The notes under the pieces: generated by a model
Seen by the model: the letters and a program-made list of their open reading frames with translations, nothing else
What the model was told of the DNA's origin: nothing
Database searches by the model: none
Program-made: the position numbers and the translations under genes
NCBI GenBank assembly: GCA_949128135.1
Contig: OX421970.1
Location: 7,983,340-8,047,339, forward strand
Direction of reading: 5' to 3'
Source: Parasteatoda lunata
Taxonomy: Eukaryota > Arthropoda > Arachnida > Araneae > Theridiidae
DNA length: 64,000 nt
Shown here: positions 20,938-33,604 of the stretch, in pieces
Layout: each line of letters begins with the position of its first letter
How positions within the stretch are numbered: position 1 is the first letter of the stretch

Positions 20938-22249
20938 GGAAAACATTTTAAGCGTTTTTCTAATGCTTTTCTGTTAGTTATTAGTTTAGATTTGAAGAAG
21001 TTCGAATGTCAAATAGTTAACTGAAGTAGTAAGATATATTTATACTATTTTATAGCTGACTCGAATGAAAAATGAAAATTTTTAATCATTTTGAAATTTT
21101 TTTGTATGAAGCAACGTAATTTGTAACTTCTTTAAAGATTATCTTGTTTGAAGTAACATAATAATTAATAATTATTTTAAGATCGGTTTGAATGAAGTAA
21201 TATAGTTTGAATTTATTTTAAGATCGGTTAGTATGAAATAATATCATGTGTAATTATTTTTAGATCGGTTTGTATGAAGGTATATAATTTGTAATATTTT
21301 AAGATCAGTTTACATGAAGTAATAATTTGTAATTATTTTAAGATCAGTTTGCAAGAAGTAATATAATTTTTCTATTTTAAAATTAGCTTGCAAGAAGATA
21401 TTGTAAAAAAAGAATAAATATTTTAAATAAGGAAAGAGCAATGAATAGGGAATACTCCATTTGTAGCACACTTACCAGACAACATAAAATTAAAGCATCA
21501 CAGCTATTTTATCGCATTAAACAAATTACTCGAATTTACTAATTTCAGTTTCTATTTAAATGAACTCGCTTAATTTAAATATTGGCTTTTTTGGAAAAGC
21601 GTGAATCATGACCATTTTTTTTTTTACAAATTTAACTTGAAACTGAGAAAAAGGAAGAAAAAAAACACGAATAGTTACAGTGAACAATATAGCTTCTTTC
21701 TGTCTTTACTCTAGCTACGACCTTTTTCCCTATTTCTAAAAGTCGATTTTCGCCCAAGTATAAGCGATGACTTAGGCGGAGAACGAAATCTTCAATATCG
21801 GAAAACGATATGAAGGTTATTGGAGTTTCAATCTGTTTGCCAATTTTGGCTGGGCGCTAAAATAAGCTGTTTCACATGTCACATATGCTGGAAATTGTGT
21901 GTATAACCTCTTTTAGATGTGTATGAAATAACGTGCTTGTACTGGTAAACTTTGTACTTCCTATTGTATGTACTTCAAAATTTGCTTTCTTTTTTAGATT
22001 TATTTTATGAAAGAAATAATTTTTACCTCGCTTTAGTAGTTTATAACTAAGAAGTTTACGAATTACGATGTTTTTCAATTTTAAAGGCGTTAAGTTAGTA
22101 AAATAAAATCTAATCAAATTCCTTAACTGAGACCTTTCACAGCAAAATGAGAGTTAAATTCATTAAAAAATTCACATTCAAGCATATTCTTAAAACAATT
22201 CATTTTAATGCATTTTCATTATTTAAAAATATAATCCCCTTTTTTCGCA

Positions 22250-22254
<5 letters not shown>
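20938..22254. other. Gene-free interval
   Basis: AT-rich and without a recognisable gene. It contains the tandem array at 21100-21397. The open frame at 21872-22117 (minus) has no recognisable domain. Confidence 0.55.
21100..21397. repeat. Degenerate tandem array of about 40-50-bp units
   Basis: About six units of the form TTTTAAGATCGGTTTGTATG, AAGTAATATAATTTGTAATT follow each other, with variation between GATCGGTT and GATCAGTT and in spacer length. Confidence 0.8.
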
Positions 22255-22293
<39 letters not shown>

Positions 22294-22303
22294 TATATAT
22301 ATA

Positions 22304-22342
<39 letters not shown>
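22255..22342. repeat. (TA)n microsatellite at gap edge
   Basis: Imperfect TA tract running into the assembly gap. It probably caused the gap. Confidence 0.95.
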
Positions 22343-22542
22343 NNNNNNNNNNNNNNNNNNNNNNNNNNNNNNNNNNNNNNNNNNNNNNNNNNNNNNNNNN
22401 NNNNNNNNNNNNNNNNNNNNNNNNNNNNNNNNNNNNNNNNNNNNNNNNNNNNNNNNNNNNNNNNNNNNNNNNNNNNNNNNNNNNNNNNNNNNNNNNNNNN
22501 NNNNNNNNNNNNNNNNNNNNNNNNNNNNNNNNNNNNNNNNNN
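22343..22542. other. Assembly gap (200 N)
   Basis: Exactly 200 undetermined bases, so the true length is probably unknown. The gap hides the 3' end of the Tc1 remnant to its right. Confidence 1.
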
Positions 22543-23467
22543 TCACGCGAATCCACCAAATTGCAAGGATGCTGATTTCGGCGCTTTACCCGTTGTTCCA
22601 AAATGACCTACATATTTTCAATGGGGTTCCAGTCAGATGATTTTGCAGGCCAATCGAGATCCAATTGAGTATCTGAATGTTCATAAAACTAGTCACATAT
22701 TTTTCCAGCCCGATCAACTTATCTGTTGTCATCTTGAAAAATAGGGGTATCGACAACGCACTCTTCGTGAAGATGTTGACTGAAAGGCAACATCTAATCA
22801 TCCAGAATGTTCAACTAGACATGTTGGTTTATGTTAGTGGCCACTGCAGTGAAGAGGCCCAATACAAAATAAGAAAAATGCCCTCAAAACATGACAGATC
22901 CACCTTTGGCTTGAACATTGCCTTCCACACAGTCAGGATGAAATGCTTCATCTGCTCTTCGTAGCACTCGATGGCGTGCTTCTTTTGAATAAAGGCAAAA
23001 CCGAGATTCGTCAGACCATATTACATTCCGACAGTCAGTACCTGTCCACGTTCGGTGTCATCTAGCCCACTGAAGTCGTGGATCTTTATGTGCCTGTGAC
23101 AGCAATGGCCTCTTATGAGATGTTCGACTCCAAATATTTTTTGTATTCAGCTCCCATCGCAGTGTTTTCTCACTAACAGGTTGGGATGGACCTTCATTTA
23201 CAAACTGAAGCAATTCCTGTCGGGCTTGAAAGCGATTTTTAATTGACAAGTAGTGAAACACGTCTCCGGTCTTGTTCATGCAGGATCTTTTTCTGACTAC
23301 AATTCTGACGTCGTCTTTCGTGACCACGTGTATTACACCACTGCTTGTAGCCATGTTCGCATCGTAACACCAACAAATCCAGCAACTTTATTTGAGATAT
23401 GATCATTGGCGCGGCCAAACACAATTGCCTCTTTTTGCCACTCTATCACATCCTTACACTTACCCAT
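22543..23467 (-). pseudogene. Tc1-like transposase, multiple frameshifts
   Basis: Starting at the ATG at 23467, fragments in all three minus-strand frames give a collinear Tc1 transposase: MGKCKDVIEWQKEAIVFGRA; a second frame with YKQWCNTRGHERRRQNCSQK; a third with LLQFVNEGPSQPVSEKTLRW and HKRPLLSQAHKDPRLQWA. The catalytic region keeps VIWSDESRFCL (first D), PIFQDDN (second D) and DWNPIEN (E), but stops and frameshifts separate them, including a stop in the VMFWG-type block. Not functional. Confidence 0.85.
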
Positions 23468-23616
23468 ATTTACACACAATTTCCGTTTCAAACAAAAATA
23501 TCTCACTGATAACTACTTACCCTTGATCACGTAGAAGTAGTGTGCATGCCGTTGAGCACGTCACTTGACCACAGCGTCATCTAACTAGGGTGACTCATTT
23601 TTTGTCCGGTGAGCTT
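22543..23616 (-). mobile_element. Decayed Tc1-like transposon
   Basis: The element is on the minus strand. Its 5' end lies near 23616, with a terminal stretch reading CTCACCGGACAAAAAATGAG and then TCACCCTAGTTAGATGACG. A broken transposase frame follows to the gap. The opposite end is lost in the gap. It belongs to a third Tc1 lineage, different from those at 5.7 and 10.4 kb. Confidence 0.8.
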
Positions 23617-26555
<2,939 letters not shown>

Positions 26556-26563
26556 TAATCTCT

Positions 26564-26593
26564 GGATTCTTAGGGGGAAAATCCTAAGAATCC
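26564..26593. repeat. Perfect 11-bp hairpin beside (TA)n
   Basis: GGATTCTTAGG, an 8-nt loop GGGAAAAT, and CCTAAGAATCC. Pairing extends with CTC/GAG around one unpaired base per side. It lies between a (TA)n tract and a foldback-arm copy. Confidence 0.75.
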
Positions 26594-26639
26594 GGAGAAA
26601 AAAAAATCCGTATATATTATATATATATTGAAATATCTA

Positions 26640-26899
26640 TAATATTGTATCAATATATCCAAAACAAAATATATCAATACAATAGTGTGAGAAGCACTCA
26701 AAAAACATTTTTGAAACAAAATAAAGTAGATCACGTTAAGTAAAAATATCACGTAAAAACAGAAAATAAAATATAAAGAAAAAATAGAACAAAAACAAAA
26801 AACGAAATTTATAAAGCGAGTAGCGAAATCAAATGAACTTACATGAACGGGAAATTTTTCAAGGATGATTTAAAATATTTTCGAAACAAGATTGCCAGC
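26640..26899 (+). mobile_element. Foldback/Penelope-like arm fragment, copy 2
   Basis: It is collinear with 8133-8376: TATTGTATCAATA, CAAAATATATCAATACAATA, GTGTGAG.AGCACTCAAAAAA, CACGTAAAAACAGAAAATAA and GAACTTACATGAACGGGAAA, ending AACAAGATTGCCAG. It is flanked by TA tracts on both sides, as is the copy at 7905. Confidence 0.8.
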
Positions 26900-26902
26900 A
26901 TA

Positions 26903-26940
<38 letters not shown>

Positions 26941-27461
26941 CTTTTGTATTAATAAAAGCATTAAAACTCTTTCGTTTTCATAAAATGTCTTTGGTGAAGA
27001 ATAGGTGTGGAGATATTCTATATTGGGCTATATTCTATATTGTTATTCTATAAGGCTGAAAACATACCATTGAATTATAATTATATTTATATTTCAAAGG
27101 AGGAGTTAATTTTAAAATCTTGTCCCTCTGTCACTTCCATATTAGGAAGCATTAAATGATTTTCCTTAATGCGTAAGGATACAAATTATGCAAAGACTGA
27201 GCCTTTTCACCTATCTCTGTGTTAGTATATAATGCATTGTTTTAGCGTGTCTTTTGCCGTATGATGTACTTTAACTAAGCTTCGTCAGATTTGTCTGTAT
27301 TTGTGTCCTCCCCCCTCCATCTGGGAGAGTGGGTGCAACTTCTACTTCTACCATCGAACAATTAAATAAAAGCTTGTAAAGAAGTATGGCCTTCTGAATT
27401 CTCTTACTTTGTTAATTTGACTAATAACAATCCCAAAATAACGGGGCTGGAGCCCAGTTAT

Positions 27462-27513
<52 letters not shown>
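26900..27513. other. Gene-free interval with TA and AC/TA microsatellites
   Basis: TA tracts lie at 26900-26934 and an (AC)n-(TA)n tract at 27463-27513. About 27290-27440 includes TTAAATAAAAGCTTG (AATAAA signal) and ends near CAATCCCAAAATAACGGGGC. This could be the tail of a solo LTR, but no second copy is in the window to test it. Confidence 0.4.
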
Positions 27514-27514
<1 letters not shown>

Positions 27515-27880
27515 TAGAGGGATCCGCCCCCTGCTCGCTGCCGCTCGCCAACCCCCGATAATTGCTACGCAATTACATTTTGTTTGCTTCGCGAACAAAA
27601 TTAAAGTTGTTTTCCTGGAGATTAACTGGCAATTTTTCTGCACCAACATCACATAGAGAGAATATGATAGGATTGTAAAATGTCAGAGGTGCTTATTATC
27701 AACATTATAAACTTATATAAAGCAATTTTAATAAAAACAATATTATAAACGCATATAAAGCGAGGAAGCAACATTATTTAACACATTTAACTATAGGGCA
27801 TTAGCCGGAGATTAATCTCCGTATCCGAAGCATGCGTGGCTGAGCCTAACTCGACTATATTCGACGATAGATTCGACTAT

Positions 27881-27957
<77 letters not shown>

Positions 27958-27964
27958 CTATATT

Positions 27965-28651
27965 TGAGGGTGCCCCTTGATTCTCGCCAAGTTGTGATCA
28001 CGGTTGATCGCCAAGCTGGGCGATGTTGAAACCCAATCGTGATTCTGATTGGTTTAGATTTTAGCGTAATTTTTAAATGTTCAACGGTATATGTAATTTC
28101 AGAGGTCCGTTTCTACGTTGGATACCGGCTGGTAAAGTTACTTTTGCCTCAGGTCAATATGATCGAAGGTATGTAGGCAGTCATAAAAAGGGACTTTAGA
28201 AAAAAATGTCATCGCCAGTCCGGTACCACAGACGCCATTTTCGATTCGTATTTCGCTGAATTTATGTGGTGATGGAGGTACACAGATTCTATTCATGATA
28301 AATTTAAACAGTATCTAACTGCTATTAGAGAATCCGGTGCACCTAAATCTGAGGATATTCAAGCCTAACGAAAAAGTGAGTTGTTTTTTTTTTTTTCGTT
28401 TCTTTCTGTGCTTACTCCATTAATTTTTGTTTCGATTCAAAATGCATTTTATTTCTTATTGGGTTTATTAATTTTGCTCATATCGGGCTCATTGCAATTT
28501 TATAAAGTTTTGGCCGATGTTTTGTTGAAATTTTCCAATGTTTTATTGAAATATCGTTATATTTCGGCAGCCATTTCTGTTACCATGGTGTTCCGCACAA
28601 ACAGAAATGGTGTCAAACATAAATCGCCAATTTCGCCAAGGGGCACCCTCA
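27965..28651. mobile_element. Merlin-family DNA transposon remnant
   Basis: The 687-bp element has inverted ends TGAGGGTGCCCCTTG (left) and the same sequence in reverse complement at 28637-28651. The 8-bp flanks ACTATATT (27957-27964) and AGTATATT (28652-28659) differ at one base, fitting the 8-9-bp target duplication of Merlin. The interior retains the C-terminal part of a Merlin/IS1016-type transposase. It is non-autonomous. Confidence 0.72.
28177..28368 (+). pseudogene. Merlin transposase C-terminal remnant
   Basis: The frame reads AVIKRDFRKKCHRQSGTTDA followed by IFDSYFAEFMW, a TGA stop, then WRYTDSIHDKFKQYLTAIRE and a final TAA at 28366-28368. The arginine-rich stretch followed by a SYFAEFMW-type block is typical of the C-terminus of Merlin and ISXO2-like DDE transposases. 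The N-terminus and catalytic core are absent and one stop interrupts the rest. Confidence 0.65.
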
Positions 28652-29458
28652 AGTATATTTTTACCCCTAACTCTAATCATTGTTGATCGTATAGGATGCC
28701 GGACGCTCCCTATATGGGGCTTCATCTTCCCCCCCCCCTCCCAGTAATTTAAATTTTATACTGAAAAAAAATTATAACATAATGAATGAAAACTTTAAAA
28801 TATGGCAAACAAATTAAAACATGTAATATTAATAAGTTATGCTGGGTAATATTTCAAAAGCAAAAACCATTGCAAATAATTGCCCAATTAACTTCAATAC
28901 TGTCAACCGACAAAATATTTTAGTTTCAATCAGACAAAAAGAAAATTATATAATAAAAACATATGCAACTGAAATTCGACAAATTAAATTAAGCAATTAA
29001 ATTTTTTTGACATATTGAATACTAATGAAAAAACAAATGTAAAATGAAATAATTATGTTACCAATGATCAATATACATTTTTATCTGAATTTTTATAAAA
29101 AAATAAGGTGAAAACAATAAGATTAAAAATTATTTGCAATAAATCACTGAATATTCACAAAACCTAGCTATGTACATTTTTCATTGTTTTTTCTTTTCAC
29201 ATCATTTTGTGTACCAATGATTTGCACTTTTATGCATTATTTAAGAAATATCTCAAGCAAATATATATGATGCTCAACTGTTAATTAATATTTCTGGTTG
29301 AACGATTTTTTTAAAGTAAGTAAAAAACAATTAAAAGTAAGGAAAAACAATGATAAAATTAAAAATTATTTACAAAACCTCCTTTTATACAACATTTTTT
29401 TATCAATTTCTTTCCCATATTATTCGTTTTCATTTAAACGTCTTGACCCTTCATTGTT
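28652..29458. other. Helitron interior without genes
   Basis: AT-rich sequence between the Merlin insertion and the Rep-like start. I see no coding region. A poly-C run lies at about 28728-28738. Confidence 0.5.
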
Positions 29459-29587
29459 TCATCGCCGCGCATTCCGCTGTCGCGTATTGTTAGCACTACG
29501 ATTATTTTCACGGTAATTTTGTGCTGCTAAATTAGGTTCAACCGTATGTCGTTGTTGATATCGCCTAAGATATTCACGGCGATCCAT
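29459..29587 (-). pseudogene. Possible Helitron Rep-helicase N-terminus (42 aa)
   Basis: From an ATG at 29587 the frame gives MDRREYLRRYQQRHTVEPNL and on to a stop at 29459. The peptide is rich in Arg, Asn and Gln (NRSANNTRQRNARR). Helitron proteins of arthropods often start with such a basic, low-complexity region. The position just inside the Helitron 5' end supports this. It stops before any Rep motif, so function cannot be shown. Confidence 0.4.
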
Positions 29588-29840
29588 TTTTTGTAAAAGA
29601 TATAAGTATTTTAAAGTAAATTCTGTTCAATATATTTCACACATTCAGTACAAAATAAAAATCGCAACAAGATTTAGCTGGTAAGTTTAGTTGTAACATT
29701 TCTGCAGACAGCATTATTTAAAATTATTACCTTATCACACACATGCGTTCTTAATTTTGATTGGCTGTTTGGTGCGTTACTAACCAGAAGTCTTCTGTGA
29801 TTGGCTATGTGTTATCATTCCACTCTCTTCTTATATATAA

Positions 29841-29843
<3 letters not shown>

Positions 29844-29883
<40 letters not shown>
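29844..29883. repeat. (TA)n microsatellite
   Basis: TA tract directly at the Helitron 5' end. Confidence 0.95.
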
Positions 29884-29885
<2 letters not shown>

Positions 29886-30264
29886 GCTGCTTTAAATGCA
29901 ATATAAATAATGTTTAAAAAATGAAAAGTCCAAAAGTAAGTGAAAAATAAAAACTAGAAGTTAGTCTATCAAAACTCGGAAATAAAAAAATATGGAATCA
30001 ATTTCAGATTCGAGGAATTCTTTTTCCTTTTTGAAAAGTTCTTAAAGACTTCTGGAGTGTCAGTCGATAGCAATCTAAAAATATTCTATACCGGGAGTCA
30101 AAGCATTTTATAAAGTTTTCAATTGTGAAAGTAAAGTGTGGATAAATCATTCCAAGTTTCGAAAGAACGGTTAAGTGACTGCATAAATTTCCGACTTCTG
30201 CCATTTTGTTTGAAATCAATTCTAAAAAAAATATGTTTCTTGTATCAAAATATATGATTGTATA
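29884..30264. other. Gene-free interval
   Basis: Nothing recognised. The minus-strand frame at 30004-30219 (71 residues) shows no domain. Confidence 0.5.
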
Positions 30265-31285
30265 CCAACTGAACCCCTACTCGCTTTGCTCTCCAACCTC
30301 CAACGATTGTTTTGCAATCATTTCTGTTTCTTGATGATTACAATTTTAAAAAAAAATTCAATTAAAAGAGTCAAAACTCTTTGGTACTTTTCTATCTCAC
30401 CGGCGGGGCAAGTAATAAAATTACCAATACAAAGTCTCCGGGCGCAAATGAATTAAACTGGTTTTTATTTCTTTTTAAATTATTTTTTAAGTAACATCTA
30501 ATTTTTCAAATATAAAATAAATAAATAAAATAACAGAATTCACTTTCGCTAAATGGATAAGTACCAATTTTTTTTATCGTATTAACATAGCTTTAGTTTC
30601 CGTTTTTAGTAGGATAAAGTTCAGATCTAATAATTTTGATCTATTGCCATTTATTTTTTAAATTCTTGTTTAAATTTTGGTCACTATTCTTATTTAAATT
30701 TCAGTCACTTTTCCTTTGAGATATGGTTTAGCAATAGTATGAAAAATTACTTTTCAACAAAACGTTTGAAATTTAATTTTATTATTTATTTATTTTCTAA
30801 ATTGCATAGGTTATCTGGGCACAGTTTTACTTAAAATTTGTTATTAAGTTAAATTCAACTTATTGAAAATAAATTTCACTTATTTATCGTTTAACAGTTT
30901 TAAAACGGTCACTAAATTATTTTTTTTTTCTTCATAAAAGTTTGAACAATAAAATAAAATCGTGCAATTTCTTTATAATAAAGAAACAACACTCTTGTTT
31001 TTGAGTCCTTTATTTTTGAATAATAATTTAAACCAAAAACATAATAATAACAGAAAATAATATTAAGAAGTGATTTTAAATAAATATTACTGGTAAATAC
31101 CACTAAATTATAAAAATAAATTAATAATTTTCAGGTAAATACCGTTATAATTTTTATTAATTTTAGGCTGAAAAAACTCAGAGATCTCTTGATATTTAAA
31201 AATAATCACATCACGTGATTTTTTTCTGTCCAATAAAAATGCACGAAACTGTAGGAGGGCAATTATCTCTTTATGGTATATATGT
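30265..31285 (-). mobile_element. Helitron-like element, family 2 copy 1
   Basis: On the minus strand the right part carries TGCATTTTTATTGGACAG and ATCACGTGAT, as do 59087-60006 and 61310-61463. The left part ends GATTGCAAAACAATC, then GGAGGTTGGAGAGCAAAGCG, then AGTAGGGG, a degraded version of the Helitron 3' block (TTGGCGAGC..AGCGAGC.GGGGG). The CTAG end is not preserved. Size and order agree with the copy at 59.1-60.0 kb. No genes. Confidence 0.5.
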
Positions 31286-32439
31286 ATCTCTTTCATGGTG
31301 AATATGTATATTATGGTGCATACCATAATTTCATTGATTAAAAATTTAAGTCAATTTTATATGTACATAAAGTTACAAACTGGTGTATTTAAATGCATGT
31401 AAATTTATGTATGAAAACATACATTGTCAATATGTTTCTTAATTTCACGTATGTTGGAACTGCAAAAAGAGATATAAATAAAATGAAATAAAAATCTTAG
31501 CCACGAAAGTTTAAAAACTCGTAAAGTTGTCTTTCCGTCACATGTAGAGAAAAAACAAAATCTATGACTCAATTCTCGGAGAATAAAACTAACATCTTCC
31601 ATATACCCTGTGACTTCAGTTTTCAGTATGTCAGGTATAATCAATTCTGTGTCACCGTCAGCTGCATCTGACATTGCTTCGGGACGATAACAAAAACCAT
31701 TGATCGCTCTTCTTTTTTCTTTTTTTGATATTGTCCCCATTCACAGCCAGTTCCTGTTTTCATGCGTATTTGAATAAATATGGACGAAAAAGGGAACAAA
31801 ATACCCCAGATTTTCCAATAAGTGTATTGTTCCCGCTTTTATGTCGAAAAGAGAGAAAAGGGGAAAGATGTGAAAAATAAAATCGTCTGCTTGAAATAAA
31901 TATTTTTTTTTTTTTTTTTAAAGTTAACATTGCTATTTAAGTTTGATTTCGAGATTCTTTTTCATTTTTAGTTAGTTCTTAGATGATGCACAATTTTTTT
32001 TTTTCTCAGACGATTATTAAATGCTAACATTGAAAACTATTATTACAAACTTATTTTTTGGCTGTCATACTTCTAAAATCGGCAAATACTATTTGTCGAA
32101 TCACTAGTGAGAAAAGCATTAAAACCAGTTCGATAGCCTGATGAAACTTGGTGTTTTTGATTATCGCTTTTCAACTCCTTTCTGTTTTCATTTCCAACAT
32201 ATGTTTCCAAAACCTTTTTCTTCATTGGTGTTTCGTTATATTACATATCACCTTTGATACTTTTTCACATCTATATAAAATTACGACCTCTTAAAAGTAT
32301 AATATGCCCTGCATTTTTAACAATTATTCTAAATGTATATATTACTTTATATATAGGATAAGTCTGAACGAGATGACATAACTTTTAGGAGAAGTAAAGC
32401 ACATCATAAGAAATAAAAATTGCATTCGTACCCATGACT
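31286..32439. other. Gene-free interval
   Basis: No gene recognised. The 111-residue minus frame at 31405-31740 has no known domain. Poly-T tracts occur near 31903 and 31994. Confidence 0.5.
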
Positions 32440-32813
32440 GGAAATGTCATCGCGCGCCGCTAGGGGTGTTTCCCCTATTACGAACTGCTTTATGTTCTCC
32501 TTTAAACAGGAACTTTAATTTACCTAAACTATCTTGATTTAATGTTTTCTTATTATTATTGTTGAAAATAGCATTCAAATTAGTTGCGGCGACTGAGCTT
32601 AACTTAATCGTAACCGCGACAGTTACGATCAGTAACTGTCTCTTACTTCTCATTCGCCAGAAGAATCCTAACTGTCTTTCTATCACGACGTGCTGTTCTC
32701 ATTTAATATTACTCTTCTTTATACTTAATAATTTAAATGTAAATAAATACTAAATTAATGTAAACTCTATCAATTAATGTAAATTCTATCTCCTGATCAC
32801 AACCAACCACCAC
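32440..32813 (+). other. Possible LTR end region upstream of a PBS-like site
   Basis: The sequence ends ACCACA directly before TTGGTGACCTTCGGACG (32814 on), which occupies the primer-binding-site position of the related TRIM-like element. Upstream are AATAAATACTAAATTAATG and a less AT-rich stretch. It could be the U3-R-U5 of an LTR, but it does not match the LTR at 33207, so the element would be recombinant. Confidence 0.35.
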
Positions 32814-33314
32814 ATTGGTGACCTTCGGACGCGATGTGAACACGCCTACCTTGGTAGAAACGCCCACTTCGATATAAACGCGCCTATCTTGACATTAACG
32901 CCTACTTCGATGGATGGTCCACATTGAACAGTTGACTTGCTACTTGTAACTGCGACATTATCCACCTCCTTTTACTGTTGCTTCTCAGTTTCGATCATAC
33001 ACAACGTCGGCTTGTACACATTCGACTGCTAAAGGCAGCACAGGAGCGACCACGAACGTGATCTTAATACAGCTCTCTCGATCAGCAAAATGTTAGGGGA
33101 TCTTAATACAGCTCTCCCGGCTTCGCACCAAAAAAACCCCAGCAATGACTCAACTAGTGATATCCATACATCGAATTCTATCACAGCTAAAATTCTGGTG
33201 GGGGAGTACAGTAGCGTATCTACAACTGCAAAATTACAATTCACTCGTATATAAGGCATATTAACTCGATTATATGGTGGGGATGGGGAAACCTTTTCAT
33301 AGATGACGGTTGAT

Positions 33315-33328
33315 ATTGTCGATAACCC
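33315..33328. repeat. 14-bp target-site duplication, left
   Basis: ATTGTCGATAACCC is identical to 38484-38497 and directly abuts the 3' tail of the Jockey-clade element. Confidence 0.9.
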
Positions 33329-33604
33329 TAGTCCTAGTCCTAGTGTTTTGATTTTATTGGGCACCTGGGCCGCGAAGCGGCCTCTATCCCATTCATCTGG
33401 AATTTTAACACAGTTTTGGTTGAGCATTGAGGTAAGCAGGCAGTGGAGTTGCTTTTATGAATGTTTCAAACACTTTGCTTGAATAACTAAAAAGGAATCA
33501 AAAATAAAATAAGCAGCTTGCTCTAAACTGTGTTTGTTTGATTTTGGAGTTGTTCCGAACTGTATCAGCATGAGGAAAAGTTATTTTCAGAAAGGTTGAT
33601 GAAA
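33329..33604 (-). other. Jockey-clade 3' UTR with (CTAGGA)n tail
   Basis: Read on the minus strand, the UTR contains a hairpin GGCCGCTTCGCGGCC and then CCCAATAAAATCAAAACA followed by about three CTAGGA-type repeats, ending at the target duplication. A short repeat tail rather than poly-A is known in some Jockey and I-clade elements. Confidence 0.8.

Larger units (their letters stand above)
27514..29843 (-). mobile_element. 2.3-kb Helitron with nested Merlin element
   Basis: On the minus strand the element begins TCTTTATATATAAGAAGAGA at 29843, preceded by A. It ends with a hairpin GGGGGCGGATCCCTC followed by CTAG (27514-27517) and T. These are Helitron hallmarks: TC start, 3' hairpin, CTRR end and A-T insertion. 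The terminal block GTTGGCGAGCGGCAGCGAGC matches the ends at 111 and 7884. Near the 5' end a short arginine-rich frame (29459-29587) may be the start of a Rep-helicase gene. The rest of that gene is missing, so this copy is non-autonomous. A Merlin element and a (TA)n tract (27885-27954) lie inside. Confidence 0.7.

Noticed and set aside
27170..27440. Solo LTR ending before AACGGGGCTGG
   Set aside because: It has an AATAAA signal, but there is no second copy, TG start or target duplication to support it.
31405..31740. 111-residue minus-strand frame
   Set aside because: No recognised motif and AT-rich composition like its surroundings. Random open frames of this length are expected over 64 kb.
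33029..33427. 132-residue minus frame next to the Jockey element
   Set aside because: It runs across the element's 3' tail, the target duplication and the LTR, so it is an accidental fusion of unrelated sequences.
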